From Marinifilum_A sediminis (GTDB lineage: Bacteria > Bacteroidota > Bacteroidia > Bacteroidales > Marinifilaceae): a DNA stretch of 46,950 bases. The stretch covers positions 1 through 46,950 of the forward strand of contig CANMCX010000023.1 in NCBI GenBank assembly GCA_947496465.1. Direction: 5' to 3'. The notes below the pieces were generated by a model that was not told the DNA's origin, ran no database searches, and saw only the letters and a program-made list of their open reading frames with translations. Positions 6,489-15,177 of this stretch are shown one piece after another. A program made the position numbers and the translations under genes. Within the stretch, counting starts at the first letter, position 1, and each line of letters begins with the position of its first letter.

Positions 6489-9239
6489 CTAGTGTACGGA
6501 GTAGTTTAACAAGAAGTTACGATTATCTCCTACGTATAGGTTAAAAGATTTATCACCCGATTTGGCAAAGCCAATAGAAAATTCTGTGTTGCCTTTCAGA
6601 GGAAATCCACTGTGATTGTTACCATTGGTATCAAGCAGATAAATTTTATTCTCATTTTCAACACATATTCCAATTTCGATATTCCTTCTAGAGAATCTGT
6701 AAACATGAGGAGCATAGCTGATACCAGAGTCGAATTTTTTCTCCAGCTTTGTTTTTCCGCTAGCATCAAAAACCTTGAGGAAATTATAATCTGCAAACAG
6801 GTATTCATTTTTACCATCAGAATTCAAGTCGGCAGCAGTAAAAAAGTGTGCTTCCGATAATTCGGTAAATGTTTTACTTTCCACTTTTCCTGTGAAATAA
6901 ATGTAGTGAATGGTACCATTGGTATCAGTTGTAACCATACGGCTATTCGTTTTTTCCAGGAAGAATGGATTTTTCTCCGATTTTGAGAATTGCTTTTTTA
7001 GTTTTACTCGCTCTACACCACGTCTATTCAATATGTATATTCGATATTTATCGGCGAAAACAATGTAATCTTTATTGTTGACTCTAAAATGTTGAATTTG
7101 GCTGGTAATTTGGTTTTCAGCCTTGGCAGGATTCCATCCGGTAAGCAATTTTCCTTCTTTAGTGTAAGCGTATGCTTTTTGATCTTTGCAAGGAATAAAG
7201 AATCGATAATTGCGATTTTTATCGTAATCGAATATGGAAACTCCTCTTACCGCATCCGATTTTAACCGAATTGGATAATTCTTTACGTTATTGCCATTTC
7301 TATCAATCAAATGCAAATGTTTTTTGGTTGCAAACAGATATTGCAATTTGTTATTTTTGAAGTAATCAACTTGCTGAATTTCTCCAATGATTTTAGAATC
7401 CAAAGGTTTTTTCCATAGCATTCTACCTGCTGGATTCAAAAGGCATAATTGATTGTTGATATCCTGAATCAGAATTTCATTCTCCTTGGTGTAATGATTT
7501 CTTACCAAATAGGGTTTGTGCTTGAAACAAGTATCTAATCTGGATTCCCAATCGGTTTGTGGGGCAGCTTCCAAAACCGGATCGTACTCAATAAACAAGT
7601 TGTTGTAAATTAAGTTTCGATTCGAACTTAATTGCAAGCCAATTGCCTGAAACTTATTTACACTTTCCTTATGATTTTTAATTTCCTTTTGCAATTCTTC
7701 GTTTAAAAAACTTGATATAAATCGATTTGCTTTAGGTGTTGCTGTATAAAAAAAGAAGTTGGCTTTATTGGAAAGAAACTCTTTATTTTCCTGATAACTC
7801 TGATTGCTATCAAGGGTTTTTCCTAAAACTGATTCTTTAATGAACTCCGATAAGGAGTTGATATTCGGTCCCATAACCAAATAGTTGTCGATAAAGGTAA
7901 AATAAGCCGATGAGGCATCCGTAAAAAAGCTTCCAAAGAGCTTTTCTGGCAAACGATCATCCGGTAATCGGTAGATATCGAAGGATGTTTCAGAATCCAA
8001 TTTATAGGTTCTTTTGTAATATGCCAAAGTGCGTTGTTGCTTTTTAGCGTATCCCAAAACAGGCTTCAGCATTTTCTCTTTGGCAATACTTGCACTTTTG
8101 GTTCTTATTACGGTGAATCTTTTATCAGAATTACCTTCAGCAAATGCTAAACCAATTTCTTTATGGATAATTGAGAATATGATTTCTTCAAAATCTTCTC
8201 CTGTTTTCTTTTTTAGATCATTGATATCCTTTTGATAATCTGATAATTTTCCCATTTGATCGAGAAACTTGCGATATTTTCCCTTGTGCATTAAAGGATC
8301 TGCAATACCCAATATTGCCAAAATACCAGTCTCTGAAGGAAGAATGGATTCCATTTCCATTTTAACAGGTTCTTGCTGCAAAAATAGATTCATCAGATTC
8401 CCTTGTTGAGGATCACTATAAGTAAAACCATTCAGTAAAATAATGCGGTTTCTAAAGCTAAGATCAAGCTCTGTCCAGTTGGCTAAATTGGTGTAGTTGC
8501 GAATAAATTTGCTGTGACTTTTATCCAATGAAAAGGAAATCTGTTTTGGGAATGTTTTTAAATTCAGGAATATATTGGCATCAACATTTTTACCAATAGT
8601 TCTTCTGATTTGTTCAAAACCTTTCGATTTAGATATGGAATTCTCGGTACTTAATTGACGAATCGAATTTTCCAATAATAACATCGATCGGCTACCAATT
8701 AATAGACCATTGGAAAATGAAAAATGCAATTCTTCACCTTTTTTGGAAGAGCTTGGAATGGTGTAAAGAGTTGTGTTTTGGTAGTGTCGCTCTCTTAATT
8801 GTAAATCAGGACCAATCCAATTGCTAACAGAACTTTGAATCTTTTTTTCTTCCAGGTAATCATTAATGGGCAAGATGTAGAGATATTCAATATCGTTTTT
8901 CCCTTGCAAATGACTAGCCAGAGTAAAACTACGATCTAATGAAAATGAATAATCGGAATCAAAGTTGCTTACCAAGCTATCAATAAATTGAAGATTATTG
9001 TTGATTTTGGCTATTTTATCAAAGTTTCCTAGCTCTTTCCAGGCGCCAGTGTTATTCTCCAATTTAGTGATGAGTTTTTCCAAACTCTCGAATTGAATGA
9101 TTAATTCGGAGTTTACAGGTACTGCAGAGAAAGGATCAATTCCTTTGTATTCTTTTTGTTTTTGAAGATATAAATAGCCTAAAACAATGATTGCCAAAAG
9201 CAATACAATGAAAAAAGAGGTAAGAATTTTTCTCAGCAT
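6489..9239 (-). CDS. membrane-anchored DUF3352-like / propeller protein, unknown function
   Basis: A 916-residue protein with one N-terminal transmembrane helix (residues 5-26) and a large extracytoplasmic part. Residues about 35-550 contain the FSAVPVNSELIIQF opening and repeated modules resembling DUF3352-type proteins. The last ~330 residues show repeated four-stranded patterns such as LLNPAGRMLWKK, HLIDRNGNNVKNYP and DLNSDGKNEYLFADYNFLKVFD, the last resembling a calcium-binding FG-GAP/VCBS-type propeller repeat. The whole reads as a helix-anchored periplasmic protein with a C-terminal beta-propeller. It is monocistronic with a candidate -7 box just upstream. No enzymatic motif is visible, and I do not know its function. 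Confidence 0.6.
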   Translation of the reverse strand: MLRKILTSFFIVLLLAIIVLGYLYLQKQKEYKGIDPFSAVPVNSELIIQFESLEKLITKLENNTGAWKELGNFDKIAKINNNLQFIDSLVSNFDSDYSFSLDRSFTLASHLQGKNDIEYLYILPINDYLEEKKIQSSVSNWIGPDLQLRERHYQNTTLYTIPSSSKKGEELHFSFSNGLLIGSRSMLLLENSIRQLSTENSISKSKGFEQIRRTIGKNVDANIFLNLKTFPKQISFSLDKSHSKFIRNYTNLANWTELDLSFRNRIILLNGFTYSDPQQGNLMNLFLQQEPVKMEMESILPSETGILAILGIADPLMHKGKYRKFLDQMGKLSDYQKDINDLKKKTGEDFEEIIFSIIHKEIGLAFAEGNSDKRFTVIRTKSASIAKEKMLKPVLGYAKKQQRTLAYYKRTYKLDSETSFDIYRLPDDRLPEKLFGSFFTDASSAYFTFIDNYLVMGPNINSLSEFIKESVLGKTLDSNQSYQENKEFLSNKANFFFYTATPKANRFISSFLNEELQKEIKNHKESVNKFQAIGLQLSSNRNLIYNNLFIEYDPVLEAAPQTDWESRLDTCFKHKPYLVRNHYTKENEILIQDINNQLCLLNPAGRMLWKKPLDSKIIGEIQQVDYFKNNKLQYLFATKKHLHLIDRNGNNVKNYPIRLKSDAVRGVSIFDYDKNRNYRFFIPCKDQKAYAYTKEGKLLTGWNPAKAENQITSQIQHFRVNNKDYIVFADKYRIYILNRRGVERVKLKKQFSKSEKNPFFLEKTNSRMVTTDTNGTIHYIYFTGKVESKTFTELSEAHFFTAADLNSDGKNEYLFADYNFLKVFDASGKTKLEKKFDSGISYAPHVYRFSRRNIEIGICVENENKIYLLDTNGNNHSGFPLKGNTEFSIGFAKSGDKSFNLYVGDNRNFLLNYSVH

Positions 9240-9270
9240 AGTAAACAGATTGGATGGTATAGTGTTGCTT

Positions 9271-9278
9271 CAAAAATA
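9271..9278 (-). promoter_or_regulatory. candidate -7 box for the 916-residue protein gene
   Basis: CAAAAATA is TATTTTTG on the minus strand, about 32 bases before the ATG at 9239. The -33 element is not evident. Confidence 0.4.
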
Positions 9279-9403
9279 AGAATTTATGAAGGCTTTAAAA
9301 AATTATGTGAAAGGCTTTTGTGAATGATATTGCATTAATGTGTGAATTAATGATTTTGATAGGTGAGAAGCTCGATTAATGCTATAAATTTGGAAGAATT
9401 AAA

Positions 9404-9434
9404 TAAAAAAAGCCCCCGCATTAGCGGAGGCCTT
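9404..9434 (-). terminator. terminator of the aldehyde dehydrogenase gene
   Basis: Minus strand AAGGCCTCCGC-taat-GCGGGGGC followed by TTTTTTT. It lies just past the dehydrogenase stop codon. Confidence 0.8.
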
Positions 9435-9463
9435 ACATTATTAAAATTTGAAATGCTATTTTT

Positions 9464-11023
9464 TTATAAATCAAATTTGATTCCTTGAGCTAATGGCAAA
9501 TCATTACCATAGTTTAAGGTATTTGTTTGTCTTCTCATGTATGTTTTCCAAGAGTCCGAACCCGATTCGCGTCCACCACCAGTTTCCTTTTCACCACCAA
9601 AAGCACCACCAATTTCGGCACCTGAAGTTCCAATATTAACATTTGCAATACCACAATCGCTCCCAACTGCAGAAATAAAGGTTTGTGCTTCACGCATATT
9701 CATCGTAAAAATGGACGAAGATAAACCTTGAGGAACATCGTTGTGCAAGTCAATTGCTTCTTCGAGTGTTTTGTATTTCATGATGTACAATACCGGAACA
9801 AAAGATTCATCCTGAACAATTTGCCAGTGGTTTTCTACCTCGCAGAAAGTTGGAAGTACAAAATTGCCTTCAATAACCTTATCACCAAATACAATTTTAC
9901 CACCTGCTTTTTTTACCTCGGCAATGGCAGTTTTATAAACTTCAACAGCACCTTCATCAATTACCGGTCCAACCAAAGTATTTTCATCAAGTGGATTACC
10001 AATTTTTCCTTCAACTTGTTTGTATGCATTTAGCAATCGACCTTTTACATCATCGTAAATACTTTCGTGAATGATTAGTCGACGAGTAGAAGTACATCTT
10101 TGTCCTGCAGTACCTACCGAACCGAAAACAATCCCTGGAATTGCCAGATCCAAATCAGCAGTTGGAGCAACAATAATTGCATTGTTTCCACCCAATTCAG
10201 CAATGGTTCTTCCCAAACGAGCACCAACTTTTTCAGCCACACGTTTTCCAATAGCTGTTGATCCGGTTACTGATATTAGTGGAACACGTTTGTCTTCAAT
10301 AAAGTTATCACCCATTACTGATGATTTAGCAACAACTAGATTGAAAACACCTTCAGGAACATCATTATCCTTCAATACTTTTTGAATGATATTGTGACAA
10401 GCGATTGCACAAAGAGGAACTTTAGAGCTAGGTTTCCAGATTACAACATCGCCACAAACAGCTGCGATCATTGCATTCCAAGCCCATACTGCTACTGGAA
10501 AGTTAAAAGCAGAAATAACACCAGTAATCCCTAACGGATGATATTGATCCATCATTTTGTGATCTGGTCGTTCTGAATGCATGGTAAATCCGTAAAGCAT
10601 TCTCGATTGTCCAACAGCAAAGTCGCAAATGTCTATCATTTCTTGAACTTCACCCAAACCTTCCTGATAGATTTTTCCCATTTCCAAGGTAACCAATCTA
10701 CCCAAATCATCTTTTGCGTCGCGTAAAGCATTACCAATTTGACGAACAATTTCTCCTCGTTTTGGGGCTGGCATTTTGCGCCATACTTTAAATGCTTCTT
10801 GCGCTTTTACAAGTACTTTTTCATAATCATCTCCATCTGCATTTTGAACTTTCGCAATTAAAGATCCATCAATAGGAGAGAAGGATTCGGTAACAGCACC
10901 TTTGCAGTCGAACCATTCTGTTCCCGTTGAGACTCCGGCATTTAAATCTTTTATGCCCAATCGTTGTAGTGTATCCTGTACATCAAAATTTTTCATGATT
11001 TTTTGTGTAGTTGTCGTTTCCAT
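9464..11023 (-). CDS. ALDH7-type aldehyde dehydrogenase (aminoadipate-semialdehyde type)
   Basis: A 519-residue NAD(P)-dependent aldehyde dehydrogenase. The catalytic Cys310 lies in AGQRCTSTRR, the general base Glu276 in ELGGNNAIIV, and the cofactor loop in VTGSTAIGK. The C-terminal GTSGAEIGGAFGGEKETGGG signature, with ESGSD-W-YMRR, is characteristic of the ALDH7 family (antiquitin; piperideine-6-carboxylate / alpha-aminoadipic semialdehyde dehydrogenase, AmaB/Pcd in bacteria). It probably oxidises a lysine-derived semialdehyde in the cytoplasm; substrate is inferred from family. No lysine-pathway neighbour is present. A second in-frame ATG at residue 10 could be the true start, since neither has a clear ribosome-binding site. 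Confidence 0.92.
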   Translation of the reverse strand: METTTTQKIMKNFDVQDTLQRLGIKDLNAGVSTGTEWFDCKGAVTESFSPIDGSLIAKVQNADGDDYEKVLVKAQEAFKVWRKMPAPKRGEIVRQIGNALRDAKDDLGRLVTLEMGKIYQEGLGEVQEMIDICDFAVGQSRMLYGFTMHSERPDHKMMDQYHPLGITGVISAFNFPVAVWAWNAMIAAVCGDVVIWKPSSKVPLCAIACHNIIQKVLKDNDVPEGVFNLVVAKSSVMGDNFIEDKRVPLISVTGSTAIGKRVAEKVGARLGRTIAELGGNNAIIVAPTADLDLAIPGIVFGSVGTAGQRCTSTRRLIIHESIYDDVKGRLLNAYKQVEGKIGNPLDENTLVGPVIDEGAVEVYKTAIAEVKKAGGKIVFGDKVIEGNFVLPTFCEVENHWQIVQDESFVPVLYIMKYKTLEEAIDLHNDVPQGLSSSIFTMNMREAQTFISAVGSDCGIANVNIGTSGAEIGGAFGGEKETGGGRESGSDSWKTYMRRQTNTLNYGNDLPLAQGIKFDL

Positions 11024-11132
11024 GTGATTATGAATTTTTACAGTAATTATGCTTAAACTAAAGAATTATACAATTTAATAAAACTAAATCTAAATAGTAA
11101 TGATTTTTATCAGTTTAACGGTTTAAGCCTAT

Positions 11133-11164
11133 AAAAAACCCGAATCAATTACTTGACTCGGGCT
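11133..11164 (-). terminator. terminator of the DHOD-like gene
   Basis: Minus strand AGCCCGAGTC-aagtaatt-GATTCGGGTT followed by TTTTAT, 38 bases after the stop codon at 11202. Confidence 0.8.
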
Positions 11165-11201
11165 GAAAGGATATTTATTTTTTAAAAACAAAAGGTTCTT
11201 T

Positions 11202-12197
11202 TTAATGCATTACAAAATTTCTGAAATTCTTCATGAATTGAACTCGTTCGTAAGCCGCTGGTTCATTTGATTTCGATTGGCACATTTTACCCTTAAAATC
11301 ACGAATGTTCTCAAATCCCTGATCTTCCATCCATGAATAAATTTCTTTTGTAAGAATATCAATATACTCCGGTCCGTTTTTATATAAAATGGATGCCAAT
11401 TGAACAGCATCAGCACCTGCCAGTATTTGTTTGATAATACTCTCCGAAGTATGAATTCCGGTAGTTGCAGCCAAAGAGCATTTTACACGATCCGACATGA
11501 TTCCAATCCATCGTAATGAATTCTTGTAGTCATCGGAATGTGAAAGTACTTGTCCACTGGTAATGCTTAGATTATTAATGTCGATATCAGGACTGTAAAA
11601 ACGGTTGAACATTACAACTCCATCAGCATCCATATCGTCTAATTTCTTGATTACATTTGCCAAATTAGAATGGTAAGGACTTATTTTTAAAGCAACCGGA
11701 ATGGCAACTTGTTCCTTTACTGTTTTCAATACATCGAAATAAATCTGTTCGTTTTCTTCGCCACTTCTGTTCATATCCGTCGGCAAAACAAAAAGATTCA
11801 CTTCAAGAGCATCAGCACCTGCTTTTTCAATTTCACGAGAAAAGTAAGTCCATTTTTGTGCGCTAACACAGTTGATACTTGCAATAATAGGAATCGAAAC
11901 AGCAGCTTTAGCTTCTTCAATCAATCTTAAATATTTACGTAGAATATCCTCATGAGGCTCTTCCTCCATATAGTCAAAAGTCTCAGGATAAATGTATGGA
12001 CGATTGGTCATGGCATGCATTTGCTCTTCCATTTCCATTACAATTTCTTCCTCGAAAAGAGATTTAAGAACAATAGCTCCAGCTCCATTTGCTTCCAATT
12101 CGACTAGTTTTTCAACAGTATCAGTTAATCCGGAGCTTGCTACGATGATAGGATTTTTTAAATCCAATCCTAAATAGTTTGTTGTTAAGTTAGGCAT
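11202..12197 (-). CDS. dihydroorotate dehydrogenase-like FMN oxidoreductase
   Basis: A 331-residue TIM-barrel flavoprotein of the DHOD-like group. The N-terminal TNYLGLDLKNPIIVASSG, the mid-protein segment ADALEVNLFVLPTD and the FMN-phosphate-binding end region (AGADAVQLAS) fit that subfamily. The class 1 DHOD active-site cysteine motif (N-x-S-C-P-N) is replaced by NCVSAQKW, so this is probably not the biosynthetic pyrimidine enzyme, and its substrate is unknown. The ATG at 12197 is chosen over an upstream TTG at 12269 because a well-spaced promoter (12234-12265) lies between them, placing the transcription start near 12227. It is monocistronic, ended by the hairpin at 11133-11164. Confidence 0.85.
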   Translation of the reverse strand: MPNLTTNYLGLDLKNPIIVASSGLTDTVEKLVELEANGAGAIVLKSLFEEEIVMEMEEQMHAMTNRPYIYPETFDYMEEEPHEDILRKYLRLIEEAKAAVSIPIIASINCVSAQKWTYFSREIEKAGADALEVNLFVLPTDMNRSGEENEQIYFDVLKTVKEQVAIPVALKISPYHSNLANVIKKLDDMDADGVVMFNRFYSPDIDINNLSITSGQVLSHSDDYKNSLRWIGIMSDRVKCSLAATTGIHTSESIIKQILAGADAVQLASILYKNGPEYIDILTKEIYSWMEDQGFENIRDFKGKMCQSKSNEPAAYERVQFMKNFRNFVMH

Positions 12198-12233
12198 GTT
12201 AGAAAAGTTTAGTTTATGTTTTTGATATTTACT

Positions 12234-12265
12234 CAAATTTAGCAGGGGAAATGCTTTATTACAAA
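12234..12265 (-). promoter_or_regulatory. promoter of the DHOD-like gene (-33/-7)
   Basis: On the minus strand TTTG (12262-12265) is separated by 20 bases from TAAATTTG (12234-12241), matching the Bacteroidota promoter TTTG-N19-21-TAnnTTTG. It decides the start codon of the gene. Confidence 0.65.
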
Positions 12266-12471
12266 TCAATAATCTTTATACTAATATAGAGAATCCTTAT
12301 CTGTTTAAACTCAGATCTTCGCTAAATTATTTTGGGTTTTTAAGTTCGGTGTGTAAAATCACTGTAAGCATAAATTTACAAAGTCAATTCTTATTTGCAG
12401 TATCCCATGATTTTACCTTTTTTTGTGTTTCAATCGGTTTTCCGTTTGAACAACTTAACCAACTAACTAAC

Positions 12472-14010
12472 ATGCAGAATACTTTAAAGAAAAAACGAAG
12501 CTGGACAGATCGTTTTTTGAATGTGACTGAGAAATTTGGGAATGCGCTTCCGCATCCTGCAACACTTTTTGCAATTTTTGCCATAATGGCGATTTTATTA
12601 TCTGGACTTGCATCTCTTTTGGGATGGCAGGCAGTTCATCCAGGAACAAAAGAAACTATCGAAGTTGTTAACCTCTTATCAATAGAAGGACTTCATCGTA
12701 TTCTTATGGAGATGGTGGATAATTTTACAGGCTTTGCTCCATTAGGAATTGTTATGGTTGCGATGCTGGGTATTGGTATTGCTGAAAGTAGTGGTCTGAT
12801 TGGAACCTTAATTCGTAAACTGGTTTTATCAGCACCTAAAAAAATGTTGACTTTTGTTCTTGTTTTGGCAGGTATTCTTTCCAACACAGCTTCGGATGTC
12901 GGTTATGTTCTTTTGATTCCACTTGCTGGGATTATATTTGTTGCTGTTGATCGACATCCTATTGCGGGTATGGCTGCCGCTTTTGCTGGTGTATCGGGGG
13001 GATTTTCTGCAAATTTAATTTTAGGTACAATTGATCCTTTATTGGCAGGTCTTTCGCAGGAAGCTGCTCGAATTGTAGATCCAACTGTGGTTGTGAACCC
13101 AACGGCTAACTATTACTTTATGGTGGTTTCAACCTTTGTTATTGCAACTGTTGGTACACTTGTTACCGAAAAAATAATAGAACCTCGCCTGGGAGTATAT
13201 AAAGATGCCGCCGATCATAAGGAAGAAATTCATGATTTGAACGATTTAGAGCGACGAGGATTGCGTTGGGCATTATATGTTGTTCTTTTCTTAACAGCTA
13301 TTACGATTTGGGGCTTAGTTCCCGAGAATGGATTTTTCCGAGGACCTGATGGTGGATTTTTAACTTCTCCATTGATTAAAGGAGTTGTAGCATTATTATT
13401 CCTAGGAGCAGGTGGATGTGGTATTGCTTATGGATTTGGGGCTAAAGTTTTCAAATCAGATGCGGATATCATGAAAGGAATGGGAAAATCGATGGAAACC
13501 CTTGCTGGTTATTATGTGCTTGTCTTTTTTGCTGCTCAATTTGTTGCTTATTTTAAATGGTCAAACTTAGGAGTTATTATGGCTATTAAAGGGGCAGGAG
13601 CGCTTATGGCAGCGGATATAGGGATGATTCCTTTAATGATTCTTTTTGTGCTTTTATCGGCTCTAATTAATATGCTTATGGGATCGGCTTCGGCCAAGTG
13701 GGCAATTATGGCACCAATTTTCATCCCGATGTTTATGCTGATGGGATATTCTCCGGAACTCTCGCAGGTGGTTTATCGTATTGGTGATTCAGTTACTAAT
13801 GTAATTTCTCCAATGATGAGTTTCTTTGCTCTGATTATTGCTTACGTTCAGAAATACGATAAAAAATCGGGTATAGGAACCATTATCGCAACCATGTTAC
13901 CGTATTCGGTGGCTTTCTTTGTAGTTTGGGTAATATTATTGATGGGATGGATATTGTTAGGCTTACCATTAGGACCGGGAGCTGGATTAGAATATACAAT
14001 GCCAAAATAA
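12472..14010 (+). CDS. AbgT family transporter
   Basis: A 512-residue polytopic inner-membrane protein of the AbgT family (p-aminobenzoyl-glutamate importers / sulfonamide exporters). The start MQNTLKKKRSWTDRFLNVTEKFGNALPHPATLF is the family-typical N-terminus. About 12 hydrophobic segments follow, including the re-entrant-like SNTASDVGYVLLIPLAG and the conserved GSASAKWAIMAPIFIPMF near residue 405. The ATG at 12472 is used rather than an upstream GTG at 12349, because the intervening residues are not family-like. Substrate cannot be read from sequence. It ends at a strong hairpin (14021-14078) and is monocistronic. Confidence 0.93.
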   Translation: MQNTLKKKRSWTDRFLNVTEKFGNALPHPATLFAIFAIMAILLSGLASLLGWQAVHPGTKETIEVVNLLSIEGLHRILMEMVDNFTGFAPLGIVMVAMLGIGIAESSGLIGTLIRKLVLSAPKKMLTFVLVLAGILSNTASDVGYVLLIPLAGIIFVAVDRHPIAGMAAAFAGVSGGFSANLILGTIDPLLAGLSQEAARIVDPTVVVNPTANYYFMVVSTFVIATVGTLVTEKIIEPRLGVYKDAADHKEEIHDLNDLERRGLRWALYVVLFLTAITIWGLVPENGFFRGPDGGFLTSPLIKGVVALLFLGAGGCGIAYGFGAKVFKSDADIMKGMGKSMETLAGYYVLVFFAAQFVAYFKWSNLGVIMAIKGAGALMAADIGMIPLMILFVLLSALINMLMGSASAKWAIMAPIFIPMFMLMGYSPELSQVVYRIGDSVTNVISPMMSFFALIIAYVQKYDKKSGIGTIIATMLPYSVAFFVVWVILLMGWILLGLPLGPGAGLEYTMPK

Positions 14011-14020
14011 ACTAATAAAG

Positions 14021-14078
14021 TGAAAGTCAGTGTATCTAGCAATCATGGGCATTTGCACTGACTTTTGCCTTTTAATTT
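14021..14078 (+). terminator. terminator of the AbgT gene
   Basis: AAAGTCAGTG (14023-14032) pairs with CACTGACTTT (14056-14065), followed by TGCCTTTTAATTTTTTTT. Confidence 0.75.
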
Positions 14079-14153
14079 TTTTTGAAAAAAATGTAGAATT
14101 TGTTTTGCGAGAATGAAACATTTATCTACATTTGCATCGCATTCAAAAGCAAT

Positions 14154-14235
14154 GCCCAGGTGGCGGAATTGGTAGACGCGCTGGTCTCAAACACCAGTGG
14201 GGCAACCCGTGCCGGTTCGATCCCGGCCCTGGGTA
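14154..14235 (+). tRNA. tRNA-Leu (anticodon CAA)
   Basis: The acceptor stem GCCCAGG (14154-14160) pairs with CCTGGGT (14228-14234) with a G-U first pair, then discriminator A. The D-arm is GGCGGAATTGGTAGACGC. The anticodon stem CTGGT/ACCAG encloses the loop CTCAAAC, giving anticodon CAA. A variable arm is present, then the T-arm GCCGGTTCGATCCCGGC. CCA is not encoded. The long variable arm confirms a class II tRNA. Confidence 0.96.
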
Positions 14236-14239
14236 CAAA

Positions 14240-14277
14240 GAAATCCTTTCGAAGATTATTCGAGAGGATTTTTTTTT
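14240..14277 (+). terminator. terminator of tRNA-Leu
   Basis: AAATCCTTTCG ... CGAGAGGATTT followed by a run of nine Ts immediately after the tRNA. Confidence 0.75.
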
Positions 14278-14320
14278 ATGCATTAAATCTAAATTTCACA
14301 TTCTTTAACAATTCTTCTCA

Positions 14321-14349
14321 TTTGTTAACCGAAATGTTAAATATATTTG
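14321..14349 (+). promoter_or_regulatory. candidate promoter of a short transcript
   Basis: TTTG (14321-14324), 17 bases, then TATATTTG (14342-14349). The -7 box fits TAnnTTTG; the spacer is 2 bases shorter than the usual 19. It is followed by no sizeable ORF but by a strong terminator. Confidence 0.4.
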
Positions 14350-14355
14350 TTATCA

Positions 14356-14455
14356 ACGAAACAAAAGAAATTAGATTAGGTTTTTTCATAGAATAATAGA
14401 TTAGGATTTAAAATAGATACCCGGCTTTTTAGCCGGGTTTTTTATTTTTTATAAA
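14356..14455 (+). ncRNA. candidate small RNA
   Basis: A stretch of about 95 bases between a promoter-like site (14321-14349) and a strong terminator (ACCCGGC-tttttA-GCCGGGTTTTTT, 14419-14455). The only ORF is a 20-codon one from ATG 14334 to TAG 14396, which starts before the predicted transcription start, so a noncoding RNA is more likely. No known RNA family is recognised. The rest of 14237-14650 shows nothing else apart from a -7-like TAGATTTG at 14594-14601. Confidence 0.35.
14419..14455 (+). terminator. strong GC-rich terminator
   Basis: ACCCGGCT-tttt-AGCCGGGT then TTTTTTATTTTTT. No annotated gene lies directly upstream, which is the reason to suspect a small RNA. Confidence 0.8.
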
Positions 14456-14650
14456 TTTGACTTATCAGAAATTAATTTAAAATGAGTAAAAATATTCTTA
14501 CTCAATTCATTTACATGCCAATAAATTAGAGGTTTTTCAAACATTGAAATAATTTATTTTAATTATGCATCATAATTAACTAAACATATTTTGTAGATTT
14601 GTGTATAAGATCAAAGTTTAATCTTTATTAAATCTCTAAATTATTGAATC

Positions 14651-15097
14651 ATGAAAAAATCAATTGTTATACTTTTTGTTTTGATTGGGTTCTCGTTAAG
14701 TGCGCAAAACACAAAATTTGAAATATTAAAGGAATTTGTTTCTGGAGCAATTACTTTTAATGACGAATTTGCTGATTTGGGTCAGCCTATCGCTACGATT
14801 AATGAGTTGGCAGAAAAACAGGCTGACAAAACCGTAGACCTAACAAAAGAGAACATTACGGAAACTCTTGCCTTGGCTAAAAATTATAAAACCTGTATTA
14901 TAACTGTGGGTGTTCACACCATTGTTAAAATTACCGATTTGGATGATTGTAGTCCTAGTGGAGCTTGGGGTGCATGCATGCCTAAGGGAACTGGATATGT
15001 TCAGAAAGCTGGAATTTTAAACGAAAAGAGCGACTATATTAAAAATATTATTGGTCGTCCAGGTTCACAAGAAAGAAAAGTATTTTTGTTTAAATAA
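14651..15097 (+). CDS. secreted protein of unknown function
   Basis: A 148-residue protein with a classical signal peptide (MKKSIVILFVLIGFSLSAQ, cleavage near residue 19). The mature part of about 130 residues has three cysteines (around residues 84, 99 and 108) that could form a disulfide, and no domain I recognise. The -7-like TAGATTTG at 14594-14601 may provide the promoter. It ends at a perfect hairpin shared with the convergent PorP-OmpA gene. Probably periplasmic or exported; function unknown. Confidence 0.65.
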   Translation: MKKSIVILFVLIGFSLSAQNTKFEILKEFVSGAITFNDEFADLGQPIATINELAEKQADKTVDLTKENITETLALAKNYKTCIITVGVHTIVKITDLDDCSPSGAWGACMPKGTGYVQKAGILNEKSDYIKNIIGRPGSQERKVFLFK

Positions 15098-15117
15098 ATC
15101 GAATTAGAAATATCAAT

Positions 15118-15152
15118 TAGCCCCAATTTGGATTTCCAAATTGGGGCTAATT
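15118..15152. terminator. bidirectional terminator
   Basis: TAGCCCCAATTTGGA-tt-TCCAAATTGGGGCTA is a perfect inverted repeat between convergent genes, with AT-rich tails on both sides. Confidence 0.8.
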
Positions 15153-15177
15153 TTATATAGATATTTTGTTTTAGAAT

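Noticed and set aside
12349..12471. N-terminal extension of the AbgT protein
   Set aside because: The residues before MQNTLKKK are not family-like and begin with GTG; the ATG at 12472 fits the family.
14100..14396. 98-codon ORF
   Set aside because: It spans tRNA-Leu and its terminator, so it is not a gene.
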